From positions 1,674,001-1,738,000 of the forward strand of contig OY829281.1 of NCBI GenBank assembly GCA_963691715.1: a DNA stretch of 64,000 nucleotides. Direction: 5' to 3'. Below, one piece after another: positions 25,164 through 33,584 of the stretch. Position 1 is the stretch's first letter. Each line of letters opens with the position of its first letter. The position numbers and the translations under genes were made by a program. Source of the stretch: HXMU1420-13 sp963691715. Its GTDB lineage: Bacteria; Bacteroidota; Rhodothermia; Balneolales; Balneolaceae. Below the pieces are notes generated by a model that saw nothing but the letters and a program-made list of their open reading frames with translations, was not told the origin of the DNA and did no database searches.

Positions 25164-25206
25164 TGATGCGTGCTGAGTTATTTCATTAAAAACTCAATAC
25201 ACATCA
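25164..25206. repeat. Imperfect 16-base inverted repeat between ugd and galE
   Basis: TGATGCGTGCTGAGTT (25164-25179) and AACTCAATACACATCA (25191-25206) pair at 13 of 16 positions, with two of the three others G-U capable in RNA. The left arm resembles TGATGCGTTTTGAGT in the inverted repeat at 49999-50029. Confidence 0.65.
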
Positions 25207-25224
25207 ATAATCAAAAAAACAATC

Positions 25225-26397
25225 TTAATCTTTCCCGAATAAGTCTCTAGTGTATACTTTTTCTGCCACATCTTCAATTTCTTCTACCATACGATTAGCC
25301 ACTATTACATCTGATATTGATTTAAATTCATTGATATCTCTAACTACTCTGGAATGAAAAAACTCATCTTCAGGTAAATAAGGTTCAAAAACAACCACTT
25401 CAATGCCTTTTGCCTTAATTCTTTTCATTATACCCTGAATGGCACTAGCACGGAAATTGTCTGATCCTGCTTTCATTACTAGTCTATATATACCCACTAC
25501 ATCAGGGTTCTTTTTTATAATCTGATTAGCTATAAAATCTTTTCTCGTACGGTTGGCATCTACAATAGCACGAATGAGATTATTAGGTACATCTTTATAA
25601 TTAGCTAACAGCTGTTTGGTATCTTTTGGTAAACAATATCCTCCATAACCAAAAGAAGGATTATTATAATGCGCACCAATTCTTGGATCTAAACCTACTC
25701 CCTGAATCACTTGAGCAGGATTTAATGCATGAGATTCACAGTAGGAATCCAGTTCATTAAAATACGCAACACGCATGGCCAGATAGGTATTGGCAAATAA
25801 TTTGATCGCCTCGGCTTCTGTAGAATCTGTAAATAATACAGGTATTTCATCCTTTGGTTTTATAGCACCTTCCAACAATAAATCAGCAAAAACTTCTCCT
25901 CTATCAGAGCGTTCCCCAACTACAATTCTGGAAGGATATAGGTTATCATGAAGCGCCTGACCCTCTCTGAGAAACTCAGGAGAAAACAGCAGGTTTTCGG
26001 TTCCTAATTCTTGTTTTGTATGGGCTACAAATCCAACAGGAATGGTAGATTTTATCACCATTACCGCATCAGGATTGATAGCCATTACATCTTTAATCAC
26101 TGCTTCTACTGTTCGAGTATTAAAATAGTTAGTCTCTGGATCATAATCGGTTGGAGTACCAATAATGACAAAATCTGCACCCACATAGGCTTCTTCTTTA
26201 TTCGTGGTTGCTTTTAGATTCAGAGTATTATTCGTTAGATACTCTTCAATTTCTGGATCTGAAATAGGAGATAAGCCTTTGTTAATTTGATCTACCTTTT
26301 CTTGGATAATATCCAAAGCAACCACTTCATTGTTTTGAGCAAGTAATACGGCAAGTGATAAACCAACATAACCCGTTCCTGCAACTGCAATTTTCAT
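25225..26397 (-). CDS. ugd: UDP-glucose 6-dehydrogenase
   Basis: A 390-residue nucleotide-sugar dehydrogenase, close to the short E. coli-type Ugd in length. The NAD motif GTGYVGLSLA starts at residue 7, and KSTIPVGF and SPEFLREGQALHDNLYPSR are visible. The catalytic Cys255 lies in FGYGGYCLPKDTKQLL. It makes UDP-glucuronate from UDP-glucose by two oxidations. The two decarboxylase genes on either side of the ugd-galE pair would use its product. It lies 12 bases after the second decarboxylase gene. Confidence 0.93.
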   Translation of the reverse strand: MKIAVAGTGYVGLSLAVLLAQNNEVVALDIIQEKVDQINKGLSPISDPEIEEYLTNNTLNLKATTNKEEAYVGADFVIIGTPTDYDPETNYFNTRTVEAVIKDVMAINPDAVMVIKSTIPVGFVAHTKQELGTENLLFSPEFLREGQALHDNLYPSRIVVGERSDRGEVFADLLLEGAIKPKDEIPVLFTDSTEAEAIKLFANTYLAMRVAYFNELDSYCESHALNPAQVIQGVGLDPRIGAHYNNPSFGYGGYCLPKDTKQLLANYKDVPNNLIRAIVDANRTRKDFIANQIIKKNPDVVGIYRLVMKAGSDNFRASAIQGIMKRIKAKGIEVVVFEPYLPEDEFFHSRVVRDINEFKSISDVIVANRMVEEIEDVAEKVYTRDLFGKD

Positions 26398-26409
26398 AGT
26401 AAATATCTA

Positions 26410-27351
26410 TTATTTGTTAATCGTATCTTTAAAATACTTAAGTGTTTTTTTTAAGCCTACATTTCTAGGAAAATTTGGTTCCCAGTTTAAAATAGCTTTA
26501 GCTTTTGTAATATCTGGTTTTCTTACTTTGGGATCATCATGTGGTAATTCTTTAAAGGAAAGCTTGCTAGAACTTCCTGTTAATTCAATGATTTCTTTAG
26601 CAAATTCAAGAATAGAAATTTCTTGTGGATTTCCAATATTAACTGGCTCCACACAATCAGACATCGCTAACCTAAAAATGCCTTCGACTAAATCATCCAC
26701 ATAAGTAAAAGATCGTGTTTGAGAACCATCACCAAAAATGGTAATGTCTTCACCCTTCAGGGCCTGTGACATAAATGCTGGCAATGCTCTGCCATCATTA
26801 ATTCTCATTCTAGTCCCATATGTGTTAAAAATTCTAACAATTCTAGTTTCTAAGCCATGAAATCTATGATATCCCATTGTCATTGCTTCTGCGAATCGTT
26901 TAGCCTCATCATAAACTCCCCTAAATCCAATTGGATTTACATTTCCCCAATAATCTTCTTTTTGCGGATGTACTTGAGGATCACCATATACTTCACTTGT
27001 GGAGGCTAACACGAATTTTGCAGATTTGGCTTTTGCCAACCCTAATGCTTTATGAGTTCCTAAAGACCCTACCTTAAGCGTTTGAATAGGCATCTCGAGA
27101 TAATCTATTGGAGAAGCAGGAGATGCAAAATGTAAAATCAGATCAAGATTACCCTCAACATGAATGAAATTAGTTACATCATGTTGAACAAATCGAAAAT
27201 TTTCATTTCCAAACAAGTGACCAATATTATCTGGGTTTCCTGTAATTAGGTTATCCATCGCAATAACATGCCACCCTTCCATCAAAAATCGATCACAAAG
27301 ATGTGAACCTAAAAAACCAGCACCTCCGGTAATTAATGCTTTTCTCTTCAT
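26410..27351 (-). CDS. UDP-glucuronate decarboxylase (UDP-xylose synthase), copy 2
   Basis: A 313-residue paralogue of the protein at 23185-24120; by eye nearly nine of ten residues match, including GGAGFLGSH, STSEVYGDP, YDEAK and NTYGTRMRINDGRALPAF. Differences cluster at the C-terminal end and in a few surface positions. Function should be the same: oxidative decarboxylation of UDP-glucuronate at C6. The two copies are in direct orientation with ugd and galE between them, which looks like a tandem duplication or gene conversion pair. Confidence 0.9.
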   Translation of the reverse strand: MKRKALITGGAGFLGSHLCDRFLMEGWHVIAMDNLITGNPDNIGHLFGNENFRFVQHDVTNFIHVEGNLDLILHFASPASPIDYLEMPIQTLKVGSLGTHKALGLAKAKSAKFVLASTSEVYGDPQVHPQKEDYWGNVNPIGFRGVYDEAKRFAEAMTMGYHRFHGLETRIVRIFNTYGTRMRINDGRALPAFMSQALKGEDITIFGDGSQTRSFTYVDDLVEGIFRLAMSDCVEPVNIGNPQEISILEFAKEIIELTGSSSKLSFKELPHDDPKVRKPDITKAKAILNWEPNFPRNVGLKKTLKYFKDTINK

Positions 27352-27397
27352 TGTAATTGTAAATATTTAAGTTTAAGGTAAGACATTAATAATATTT

Positions 27398-28708
27398 TTA
27401 AGCCTTATGAATTTTACTCTGTCCTTGTTCTAATAGTTTTGAATATACATTCCTAGTATCAATAATACACTTTGACCATTCATTAAGTGATGAGTAATCC
27501 ACCATATCATGGTTGGTTACAATCACTGAAGCATCAAAACTCTTTATGATTTGTTCATCCCAAACTATACTTTCTTTTCCTTTCCAGTCCATATGTTCAC
27601 GACTAGCAGGGATAATAGGAATCCAAGGATCATAAAATTCAACCTGCGCTCCAAGTTCAAGGAATCGATCCATTATGACAAATGATGGGGATTCTCTCAT
27701 ATCATCTACGTTCGGTTTATACGCAATACCTAGAATTAAAATAGAAGCCCCTTTAATAGCTTTCCTTTCTTCATTTAGTGCCAACATCGTTTTATTAACA
27801 ACATATTCGGGCATAGCATTATTAACTTCACCAGCCAGTTCAATAAATCGAGTATTCAATCCATACTCTCGTGCTTTCCACGTGAGATAAAAAGGATCAA
27901 TAGGAATGCAATGGCCACCTAAACCAGGGCCAGGCGTAAATTTCATAAAGCCAAATGGTTTGGTTGCCGCTGCATCAATTACTTCATGGATATCAATATC
28001 CATCGCATCCATCACCAGCTTCATTTCATTCACTAAGGCGATATTAACCGATCTGAAAATATTCTCCAACAGTTTGGCTGATTCTGCAACTTTGGGCGAT
28101 GATACTGGAACTACATGATCCAATGCCATTTCATACAGTTGAACCGCTAATTCCCTTCCTTGTTCACTCGAAGCTCCCACGACTTTTGGAATCGATTTTG
28201 TATTGAAATCTGGATTACCTGGATCTTCTCTTTCTGGACTATACGCCACGAAAAAATCTTGTCCCTCTTTCAGTCCCGACTTATGTTCTAAAATTCCTGT
28301 TAATAGTTCATCTGTTGTACCTGGATACGTTGTTGATTCTAACACCACTAACTGCCCTTGCTGTAAATAAGTACCAATAGTCTCTGCGGTATTCACCACA
28401 TACGTCATATCGGGTTCTCGATGATGATCTAAGGGGGTAGGTACACAAATAAGGATAGAGTCAACCTTGGTTAACTGAGAAAAATCTGAGGTGACTGTAC
28501 ATGAATCTGACGCTGCGAGTTGTTTGATTTGAGTGTCCTCAAAATGTTTGATGTAGCTTCTTCCGCTTTCAATTGCTTCAATCTTAGAATCATCCACATC
28601 AAATCCATATACTGTAGCACCTGCTTGATGAAACGTATAGAGAAGAGGAAGGCCCACATAGCCCAATCCGATAATACCAATTCGCTTAGATGTTCGTGTT
28701 TTATCCAA
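27398..28708 (-). CDS. wbpA: UDP-N-acetylglucosamine 6-dehydrogenase, WbpA/WecC-like
   Basis: I start this gene at TTG 28708 (436 residues), because the alternative GTG at 28741 lies inside a terminator-like hairpin. The NAD motif is GIIGLGYVGLPL, the middle has YSPEREDPGN, and the catalytic Cys is in PGLGGHCIPIDPFYLTWKA. This C-terminal-extended type acts on UDP-GlcNAc or UDP-ManNAc, giving the uronic acid. Together with WbpB-, WbpE- and WbpD-like genes downstream it completes a likely route to UDP-2,3-diacetamido-2,3-dideoxy-glucuronate. UDP-ManNAc dehydrogenase is the alternative. Confidence 0.88.
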   Translation of the reverse strand: MDKTRTSKRIGIIGLGYVGLPLLYTFHQAGATVYGFDVDDSKIEAIESGRSYIKHFEDTQIKQLAASDSCTVTSDFSQLTKVDSILICVPTPLDHHREPDMTYVVNTAETIGTYLQQGQLVVLESTTYPGTTDELLTGILEHKSGLKEGQDFFVAYSPEREDPGNPDFNTKSIPKVVGASSEQGRELAVQLYEMALDHVVPVSSPKVAESAKLLENIFRSVNIALVNEMKLVMDAMDIDIHEVIDAAATKPFGFMKFTPGPGLGGHCIPIDPFYLTWKAREYGLNTRFIELAGEVNNAMPEYVVNKTMLALNEERKAIKGASILILGIAYKPNVDDMRESPSFVIMDRFLELGAQVEFYDPWIPIIPASREHMDWKGKESIVWDEQIIKSFDASVIVTNHDMVDYSSLNEWSKCIIDTRNVYSKLLEQGQSKIHKA

Positions 28709-28719
28709 AAAAATACCTA

Positions 28720-28763
28720 CTTCAAAAAATAAAAATGGCACAGAAGGTATGAATTCCTGTGCC
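28720..28763 (-). terminator. Hairpin with T-tract between the sugar transferase and wbpA
   Basis: On the minus strand, GGCACAG (28763-28757) and CTGTGCC (28743-28737) pair perfectly, followed by ATTTTTATTTTTT. It lies after the sugar transferase stop and touches the 5' end of wbpA, so it could end the upstream transcript or act as an attenuator. Confidence 0.75.
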
Positions 28764-28787
28764 TAGAAGCTTATAAAATCTTTCTAA

Positions 28788-29516
28788 CTAATGAGCGTTA
28801 GTTTTTAGTGATATCATCTGCTTAATGGTTAATAATATTATTTTCATATCCATTAAAAAAGATTGTTTTTGAACATATATTAGATCTCTGTCTAACCTTT
28901 TTCTCATATGGTCCTCATCAAGTGTACCACCACGATAACCTGTAGCTTGAGATAAACCTGTGACTCCAGGTTTAACTAAATATCGATAATGAAAATCATC
29001 AAACGTATTATTCCAATGCTTACATTCCTCAATTGGATACGGTCTTGGACCTACAAGTCTCATATCTCCTTTTAGAACATTAAAAATTTGCGGTAATTCA
29101 TCAAGGTTAGACTTTCGTAGCAATTTACCGAACCAAAATATACGTTTATCTCCTTTTTGAGTAACTATAGGTTTCCCGTCTTGTGTTTTTAGGTCAACTA
29201 GATGCATCGTACGAAACTTATAACAGATAAATTCATTACCAAATTTACCTGTCCGTTTTTGTTTAAATAATACCGGCCCTGCTGATGATAGCTTAATTCC
29301 AAAAGCTATAAATGGAAAAATTAAAAAGCTAATTATTAAACCAATCGATGATAAACAAATATCAAAGATGCGGTTCAAAGTTAAAGCGTCTTCCTTGTTA
29401 TAGTCTTTAAATTTGTCTAAAACAGAATTTCTTTTTTTTAATACTGAAACAACCCCTTTGTCTAATGCGATTGATTCTTTTACACTTTGCATTAATATAT
29501 GTTTTGCTGGATCCAA
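28788..29516 (-). CDS. Initiating undecaprenyl-phosphate sugar-1-phosphate transferase (PglC/WcaJ family)
   Basis: A 242-residue protein, start TTG 29516 or ATG 29492 (234 residues). After a short soluble N-terminus comes one membrane segment (ICLSSIGLIISFLIFPFIAF, about 52-71). The bacterial sugar transferase domain follows with PVLFKQKRTGKFG, CYKFRTMH, KLLRKSNLDELPQIFNVLKG, VGPRPYP and RYLVKPGVTGLSQATGY. This is the monotopic, short catalytic form, which adds the first sugar phosphate to undecaprenyl phosphate and starts repeat-unit assembly. It is followed by a terminator hairpin, and a decayed epimerase gene lies upstream. Confidence 0.93.
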   Translation of the reverse strand: MDPAKHILMQSVKESIALDKGVVSVLKKRNSVLDKFKDYNKEDALTLNRIFDICLSSIGLIISFLIFPFIAFGIKLSSAGPVLFKQKRTGKFGNEFICYKFRTMHLVDLKTQDGKPIVTQKGDKRIFWFGKLLRKSNLDELPQIFNVLKGDMRLVGPRPYPIEECKHWNNTFDDFHYRYLVKPGVTGLSQATGYRGGTLDEDHMRKRLDRDLIYVQKQSFLMDMKIILLTIKQMISLKTNAH

Positions 29517-29596
29517 ATATCTTAACTTTTTATTCTATTATCAACAGATTGCATTATTTAATTTAAATTTATTTATTCATTACAATTAATTATTTT

Positions 29597-30185
29597 TTAA
29601 TCATTCGTTGATTTCCAATCTTTCAATGATTTAAATAAGTCATATTTAAATTCATACCCTTCATTAAGTGCATTCTCAGGATAAATATGTGATAACAAAT
29701 ACAATTTTCTATTCTTCTATAATGAATACTATCTTTTAAACCTATTTTATTTAGAAATTGAAACAAAAATGCAGTAAACCATAAATTGCGAAATGTTTTT
29801 ATCGGATTAAACGACTTTAAATCAAACGCTTTTTTAAAATTAGTTACTATAAACTTGATTGAACTTTCTTGAGGAAAACTAAAATTGAAAACGTCTTTGT
29901 CTGTCTCATGATCAATTAAATAAGTGATAAACCTTATTAATTCCTTGACATAAATATTGCATTTTGTGCTAGTATAATTATCAACATAAGAGAAAACCTC
30001 TTTTCAACAAATAATATAAATGTCTATAATTGAGGTTTTCATATTCTCCAAAAACAACTGCAAAACGAATTATTCTAAGTATTCTGGGAAGAATATCTGC
30101 ACTTTTTGAATAAAGCAACTCTTTTCGGCTAAGAACTTTAAAATTCTTTAATCTGTATCTTGAGCAGTTAAAGATTTTTTTGGTA
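29597..30185 (-). pseudogene. Decayed NAD-dependent sugar epimerase, N-terminally truncated with frameshifts
   Basis: The 690-base gap between the sugar transferase and rmlA holds a degraded coding sequence on the minus strand. Joining three frames gives a continuous epimerase-like C-terminus. The first part includes SADILPRILRIIRFAVVFGE and YRHLYYLLKRGF. After a frame change comes CNIYVKELIRFITYLIDHET, then DVFNFSFPQESSIKF and IHYRRIE. After a second frame change come IYPENALNEGYEFKYDLFKS and LKDWKSTND, then a stop at 29597. The dehydrogenase N-terminus (Rossmann motif) is absent. The original product was probably a nucleotide-sugar epimerase/reductase of the SDR superfamily; the exact one is unknown. 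Confidence 0.7.
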
Positions 30186-30206
30186 AAAGAATCATGTGAT
30201 TATGAA

Positions 30207-31076
30207 TTAAATCAACGAATTTAAATAAATCCCATAATTATTTTTTTTCAATTTGTTAGCTATCGTCATTAATTGTACATCCGAAATCCATCCTTTACTC
30301 CATGCAATTTCCTCAGGACATGCAACCATCAAACCTTGTCGATTTTGTATGGTTTCGATGTAGTTTGATGCTTCAAGCATTGAATGATGCGTACCAGTAT
30401 CAAGCCAGGCAAATCCTCTACCCATTTTTGATATTTTCAGATTGTTATAAGCTAAATATTTATTGTTTACAGATGTAATTTCAAGCTCACCTCTGGCAGA
30501 AGGTTTTACATTTTTGGCAATATCAATCACTGAATTTGGATAAAAGTATAGACCAACGACCGCATAGTTGGATTTTGGTTTTTTTGGTTTTTCTTCAATT
30601 GATAATACATTTCCAGAATTATCAAATTCAGCGACACCATATCTTTCCGGATCGCTGACATAGTAACCAAATATTTTTGCACAACCATGATCTTCAACTT
30701 CGGTTCTTGAATTATTCAGCATTTCACTGAACTGATAGCCATAAAAGATATTGTCACCAAGAACCAAACATACACTATCATCCCCAATAAATTCTTCCCC
30801 TAAAATAAACGCTTGAGCTAATCCATCGGGCGATGGTTGAATCTTATATTTGATGCACATTCCCCATTGTTTACCATCACCAAGTAATCGCTCGTATAGT
30901 CCAATATCTTCAGGTGTTGATATAAGCAGAATCTCATTTATTCCTGCCAGCATCAATGTAGATAGTGGATAATATACCATTGGTTTATCATATATAGGCA
31001 GCAATTGCTTCGAAACCCCTTTTGTAATTGGATAAAGTCTAGTTCCAGATCCACCCGCTAAAATAATTCCTTTCAT
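30207..31076 (-). CDS. rmlA: Glucose-1-phosphate thymidylyltransferase RmlA
   Basis: A 289-residue nucleotidyltransferase with the usual length. The nucleotide-binding start is MKGIILAGGSGTRLYPITKG, followed by QLLPIYDKPMVYYPLSTLM. SPDGLAQAFILGEEFIGDD, LVLGDNIFYG and GRGFAWLDTGTHHSMLEA are all characteristic of RmlA. It joins glucose-1-phosphate and dTTP to dTDP-glucose, the first step of dTDP-L-rhamnose synthesis. It is the last gene of the rmlCDBA set, one base from rmlB. The decayed epimerase follows. Confidence 0.96.
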   Translation of the reverse strand: MKGIILAGGSGTRLYPITKGVSKQLLPIYDKPMVYYPLSTLMLAGINEILLISTPEDIGLYERLLGDGKQWGMCIKYKIQPSPDGLAQAFILGEEFIGDDSVCLVLGDNIFYGYQFSEMLNNSRTEVEDHGCAKIFGYYVSDPERYGVAEFDNSGNVLSIEEKPKKPKSNYAVVGLYFYPNSVIDIAKNVKPSARGELEITSVNNKYLAYNNLKISKMGRGFAWLDTGTHHSMLEASNYIETIQNRQGLMVACPEEIAWSKGWISDVQLMTIANKLKKNNYGIYLNSLI

Positions 31077-32132
31077 TTAACTTCTTTCTTTGTATTGATC
31101 ATTATAGTATTTCTGATATGCACCACTTGTAACAGAGTCGAGCCATTCTTGGTTTTGCAAATACCAATCGATAGTTTTTTCCAATCCTTCTTCAAATTGC
31201 AGACTCGGAATCCAATCTAATTCCTTTTGTAATTTTGAAGAATCAATAGCATATCTAAGATCATGACCCGCTCTATCTTTAACGAAAGTAATAAGTTTTT
31301 CTGACTTCCCTTCTTGTCGACCTAACTTTCTGTCCATAATCCTACACATTAACCTAATTAGGTCTATGTTTTTCCATTCATTATGACCACCGATGTTATA
31401 AGTATCACCAAGTTTACCATTATGGAAAATTACATCGATTGCCCTGGCATGATCTTCGACCCACAGCCAGTCTCTAACATTAATACCTTCACCGTACACA
31501 GGTAGAGGTTTGTTTTTTTTAATATTATTAATGAACAGTGGAATTAGTTTTTCAGGAAACTGGAAAGATCCATAGTTGTTCGAGCAATTTGAAATCACAA
31601 CTGGCATATCATAAGTATCATAATAGGCTTTTACGAAATGATCTGAACTTGCCTTTGAGGCTGAATATGGGCTGTGTGGATCATATTTAGTTTCTTCAGT
31701 AAACAATCCTTCATTACCAAGAGTACCATATACTTCATCGGTTGAAACATGATAAAATAGTTTACCAGTATAATTATCTGACCATATATTTCTTGCCGCG
31801 TTTAACAAATTCGCTGTTCCAATCACATTAGTTTTGACAAATTCGAGTGGATTAGATATTGAACGATCTACATGAGATTCAGCGGCTAAATGAAGAACTG
31901 CATCAAATTGATACTTCTTAAAAAGTCTAGTTATTGAGTCTTCATCAACGATATCCTCTTTAATGAACTTATAGTTATCTGCATCCTCAATGTCCTTTAA
32001 ATTTTCTAGGTTACCAGCATAAGTTAATTTATCCAGATTGTAGATTTTATACTCTGGATAGTTTGTGACAAATAATCTTACTACATGCGAGCCGATAAAC
32101 CCAGCACCCCCAGTTATTAAAATTTTTTTCAT
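31077..32132 (-). CDS. rmlB: dTDP-glucose 4,6-dehydratase RmlB
   Basis: A 351-residue extended SDR enzyme. The NAD motif GGAGFIGSH is near residue 8, HLAAESHVDRS and STDEVYGTLG (catalytic Thr-Asp-Glu) follow, and the active-site tyrosine is in YSASKASSDHF. NYGSFQFPEKLIPLFI and VYGEGINVRDWLWVEDH are classical RmlB stretches. It dehydrates dTDP-glucose to the 4-keto-6-deoxy sugar. It lies between rmlD and rmlA with gaps of six and zero bases, a compact block. Confidence 0.96.
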   Translation of the reverse strand: MKKILITGGAGFIGSHVVRLFVTNYPEYKIYNLDKLTYAGNLENLKDIEDADNYKFIKEDIVDEDSITRLFKKYQFDAVLHLAAESHVDRSISNPLEFVKTNVIGTANLLNAARNIWSDNYTGKLFYHVSTDEVYGTLGNEGLFTEETKYDPHSPYSASKASSDHFVKAYYDTYDMPVVISNCSNNYGSFQFPEKLIPLFINNIKKNKPLPVYGEGINVRDWLWVEDHARAIDVIFHNGKLGDTYNIGGHNEWKNIDLIRLMCRIMDRKLGRQEGKSEKLITFVKDRAGHDLRYAIDSSKLQKELDWIPSLQFEEGLEKTIDWYLQNQEWLDSVTSGAYQKYYNDQYKERS

Positions 32133-32138
32133 GTTATT

Positions 32139-32999
32139 TTAGAATTCTGATAAGCAGTTAATTAAACTATCTTTCCAATGCGGAATAGATATTTTGTAAA
32201 TTTCCTTTACATATGTTTTATCCATTACACTAAAATTTGGCCTAGCAGCAGATGTAGGATACTCTTTAGCAAGAATGGGATAAACTGAGCAATTCAATTC
32301 TTTGATTCTCATTATCTCCGAAGCAAAGTCATACCAAGAAGCAACGCCTTCATTTGAATAATGGAAAATTCTATGATCACTATTTAAAACTAATTTTGAT
32401 TCAATCATAGTGATAATACAATTTGCTAAGTCTCGTGCCCAAGTTGGGGTACCAATTTGATCAAAAACTACATTTAATCTATCTCGTTCTCCTCCTAATC
32501 GAATCATGGTTTTAACAAAATTATTACCAAACTTTGAGTACAACCATGAAGTTCTTATAACTACTGAATGTGCTGATTCGGCCACAACCCTGAGCTCACC
32601 ATCCGCTTTAGTCTTGCCATATATGCTAATAGGATTAATTGAATCACTTTCGATATATGGCTTATGTGATGTTCCATCAAAAACAAAATCTGATGATATA
32701 TGGAATAGCTTGGCATTAAAAGCATTAGCATATTTTGCAAGTAATTCAGGCCCAGTAACATTAACCAGATTTGCTAATTCAGCTTCAGACTCTGCTTTAT
32801 CGACAGCAGTATAGGCAGCGCAATTTACAATGAAATCAGGCCTGGATTTGTTAAATACAGATAGAATTGATTTTTCATTTGTAATATCAATATCTGGTAG
32901 ATCAACAAAGACAAAGTTAAGATATTGATATAAGTTATTCAGCTGTTTAAACTCATTTCCCAGCTGACCGTTAGAACCAATTACTAGTACTTTAGACAC
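32139..32999 (-). CDS. rmlD: dTDP-4-dehydrorhamnose reductase RmlD
   Basis: A 286-residue reductase of the SDR superfamily. The cofactor motif GSNGQLGNEF begins at about residue 8, NCAAYTAVDKAESE is the RmlD signature, and the active site is YGKTKADGE. ISSDFVFDGT and VVIRTSWLYSKFGNNFVKTM are typical. It performs the last reduction to dTDP-L-rhamnose. The gene lies between rmlC (15 bases upstream) and rmlB (six bases downstream). Length and motif order are normal. Confidence 0.94.
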   Translation of the reverse strand: MSKVLVIGSNGQLGNEFKQLNNLYQYLNFVFVDLPDIDITNEKSILSVFNKSRPDFIVNCAAYTAVDKAESEAELANLVNVTGPELLAKYANAFNAKLFHISSDFVFDGTSHKPYIESDSINPISIYGKTKADGELRVVAESAHSVVIRTSWLYSKFGNNFVKTMIRLGGERDRLNVVFDQIGTPTWARDLANCIITMIESKLVLNSDHRIFHYSNEGVASWYDFASEIMRIKELNCSVYPILAKEYPTSAARPNFSVMDKTYVKEIYKISIPHWKDSLINCLSEF

Positions 33000-33014
33000 T
33001 TAAATATAATCTTT

Positions 33015-33584
33015 TTATTTTTTTGGGTATGAAAAATGTTTAAAGCTCTTTACCTCTGAAAGTGTTGGCTGTACTTTATCCTTCTCTGATAACTTAATAT
33101 CGTTTTCTGGAATACCCCAATCTATGGCAATATCTTTATCATTCCATAACAAACCTGAATCATGATCTGTAGCATAGTAATTATCACATTGATAATTAAA
33201 TAGTGCAGTGTCACTCAGTACAACAAATCCATGAGCAAATCCTCTTGGGATCCATAATTGTTTTTTGTTTTCTTCATTCAAAACAACGCTCACATGTTGC
33301 CCAAATGTAGGTGATCCTAAACGAATATCAACAGCAACGTCTAGCACTTCTCCCTTTATTACTCTTACTAATTTTCCCTGGGCACAAGGTGGTCTTTGAT
33401 AATGTAGCCCCCTTAGCACCCCATATTGAGAAAAAGATTCATTAGTCTGAACAAAGTCAGTTTCTTCAACAAGTTCGTCAAATATAGATTTCCTAAATGA
33501 CTCTAGAAAATACCCACGTAAATCTCCCAGTACATTTGGAATGAGAACTTTAACATCTTTGATTACTGTCTCGATAACTTTCAT
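33015..33584 (-). CDS. rmlC: dTDP-4-dehydrorhamnose 3,5-epimerase RmlC
   Basis: A 189-residue cupin-fold epimerase. Key stretches are VLRGLHYQRPPCAQGKLVRV with the catalytic His, VVDVAVD-like VLDVAVDIRLGSPTFGQ, and WIPRGFAHGFVVLSD. Length matches the family. It epimerises C3 and C5 of the 4-keto sugar between RmlB and RmlD. It is first of the rmlCDBA block in the direction of transcription. A 681-base decayed zone separates it from the upstream glycosyltransferase gene, so it may have its own promoter. Confidence 0.95.
   Translation of the reverse strand: MKVIETVIKDVKVLIPNVLGDLRGYFLESFRKSIFDELVEETDFVQTNESFSQYGVLRGLHYQRPPCAQGKLVRVIKGEVLDVAVDIRLGSPTFGQHVSVVLNEENKKQLWIPRGFAHGFVVLSDTALFNYQCDNYYATDHDSGLLWNDKDIAIDWGIPENDIKLSEKDKVQPTLSEVKSFKHFSYPKK

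Noticed and set aside
28709..28741. GTG start for wbpA at 28741
   Set aside because: It falls inside the terminator-like hairpin and T-tract, and the added residues (MPFLFFEVGIF) are not typical of the family.
32506..32814. 102-codon plus-strand frame opposite rmlD
   Set aside because: It is antisense to a clear rmlD gene and shows no family similarity.
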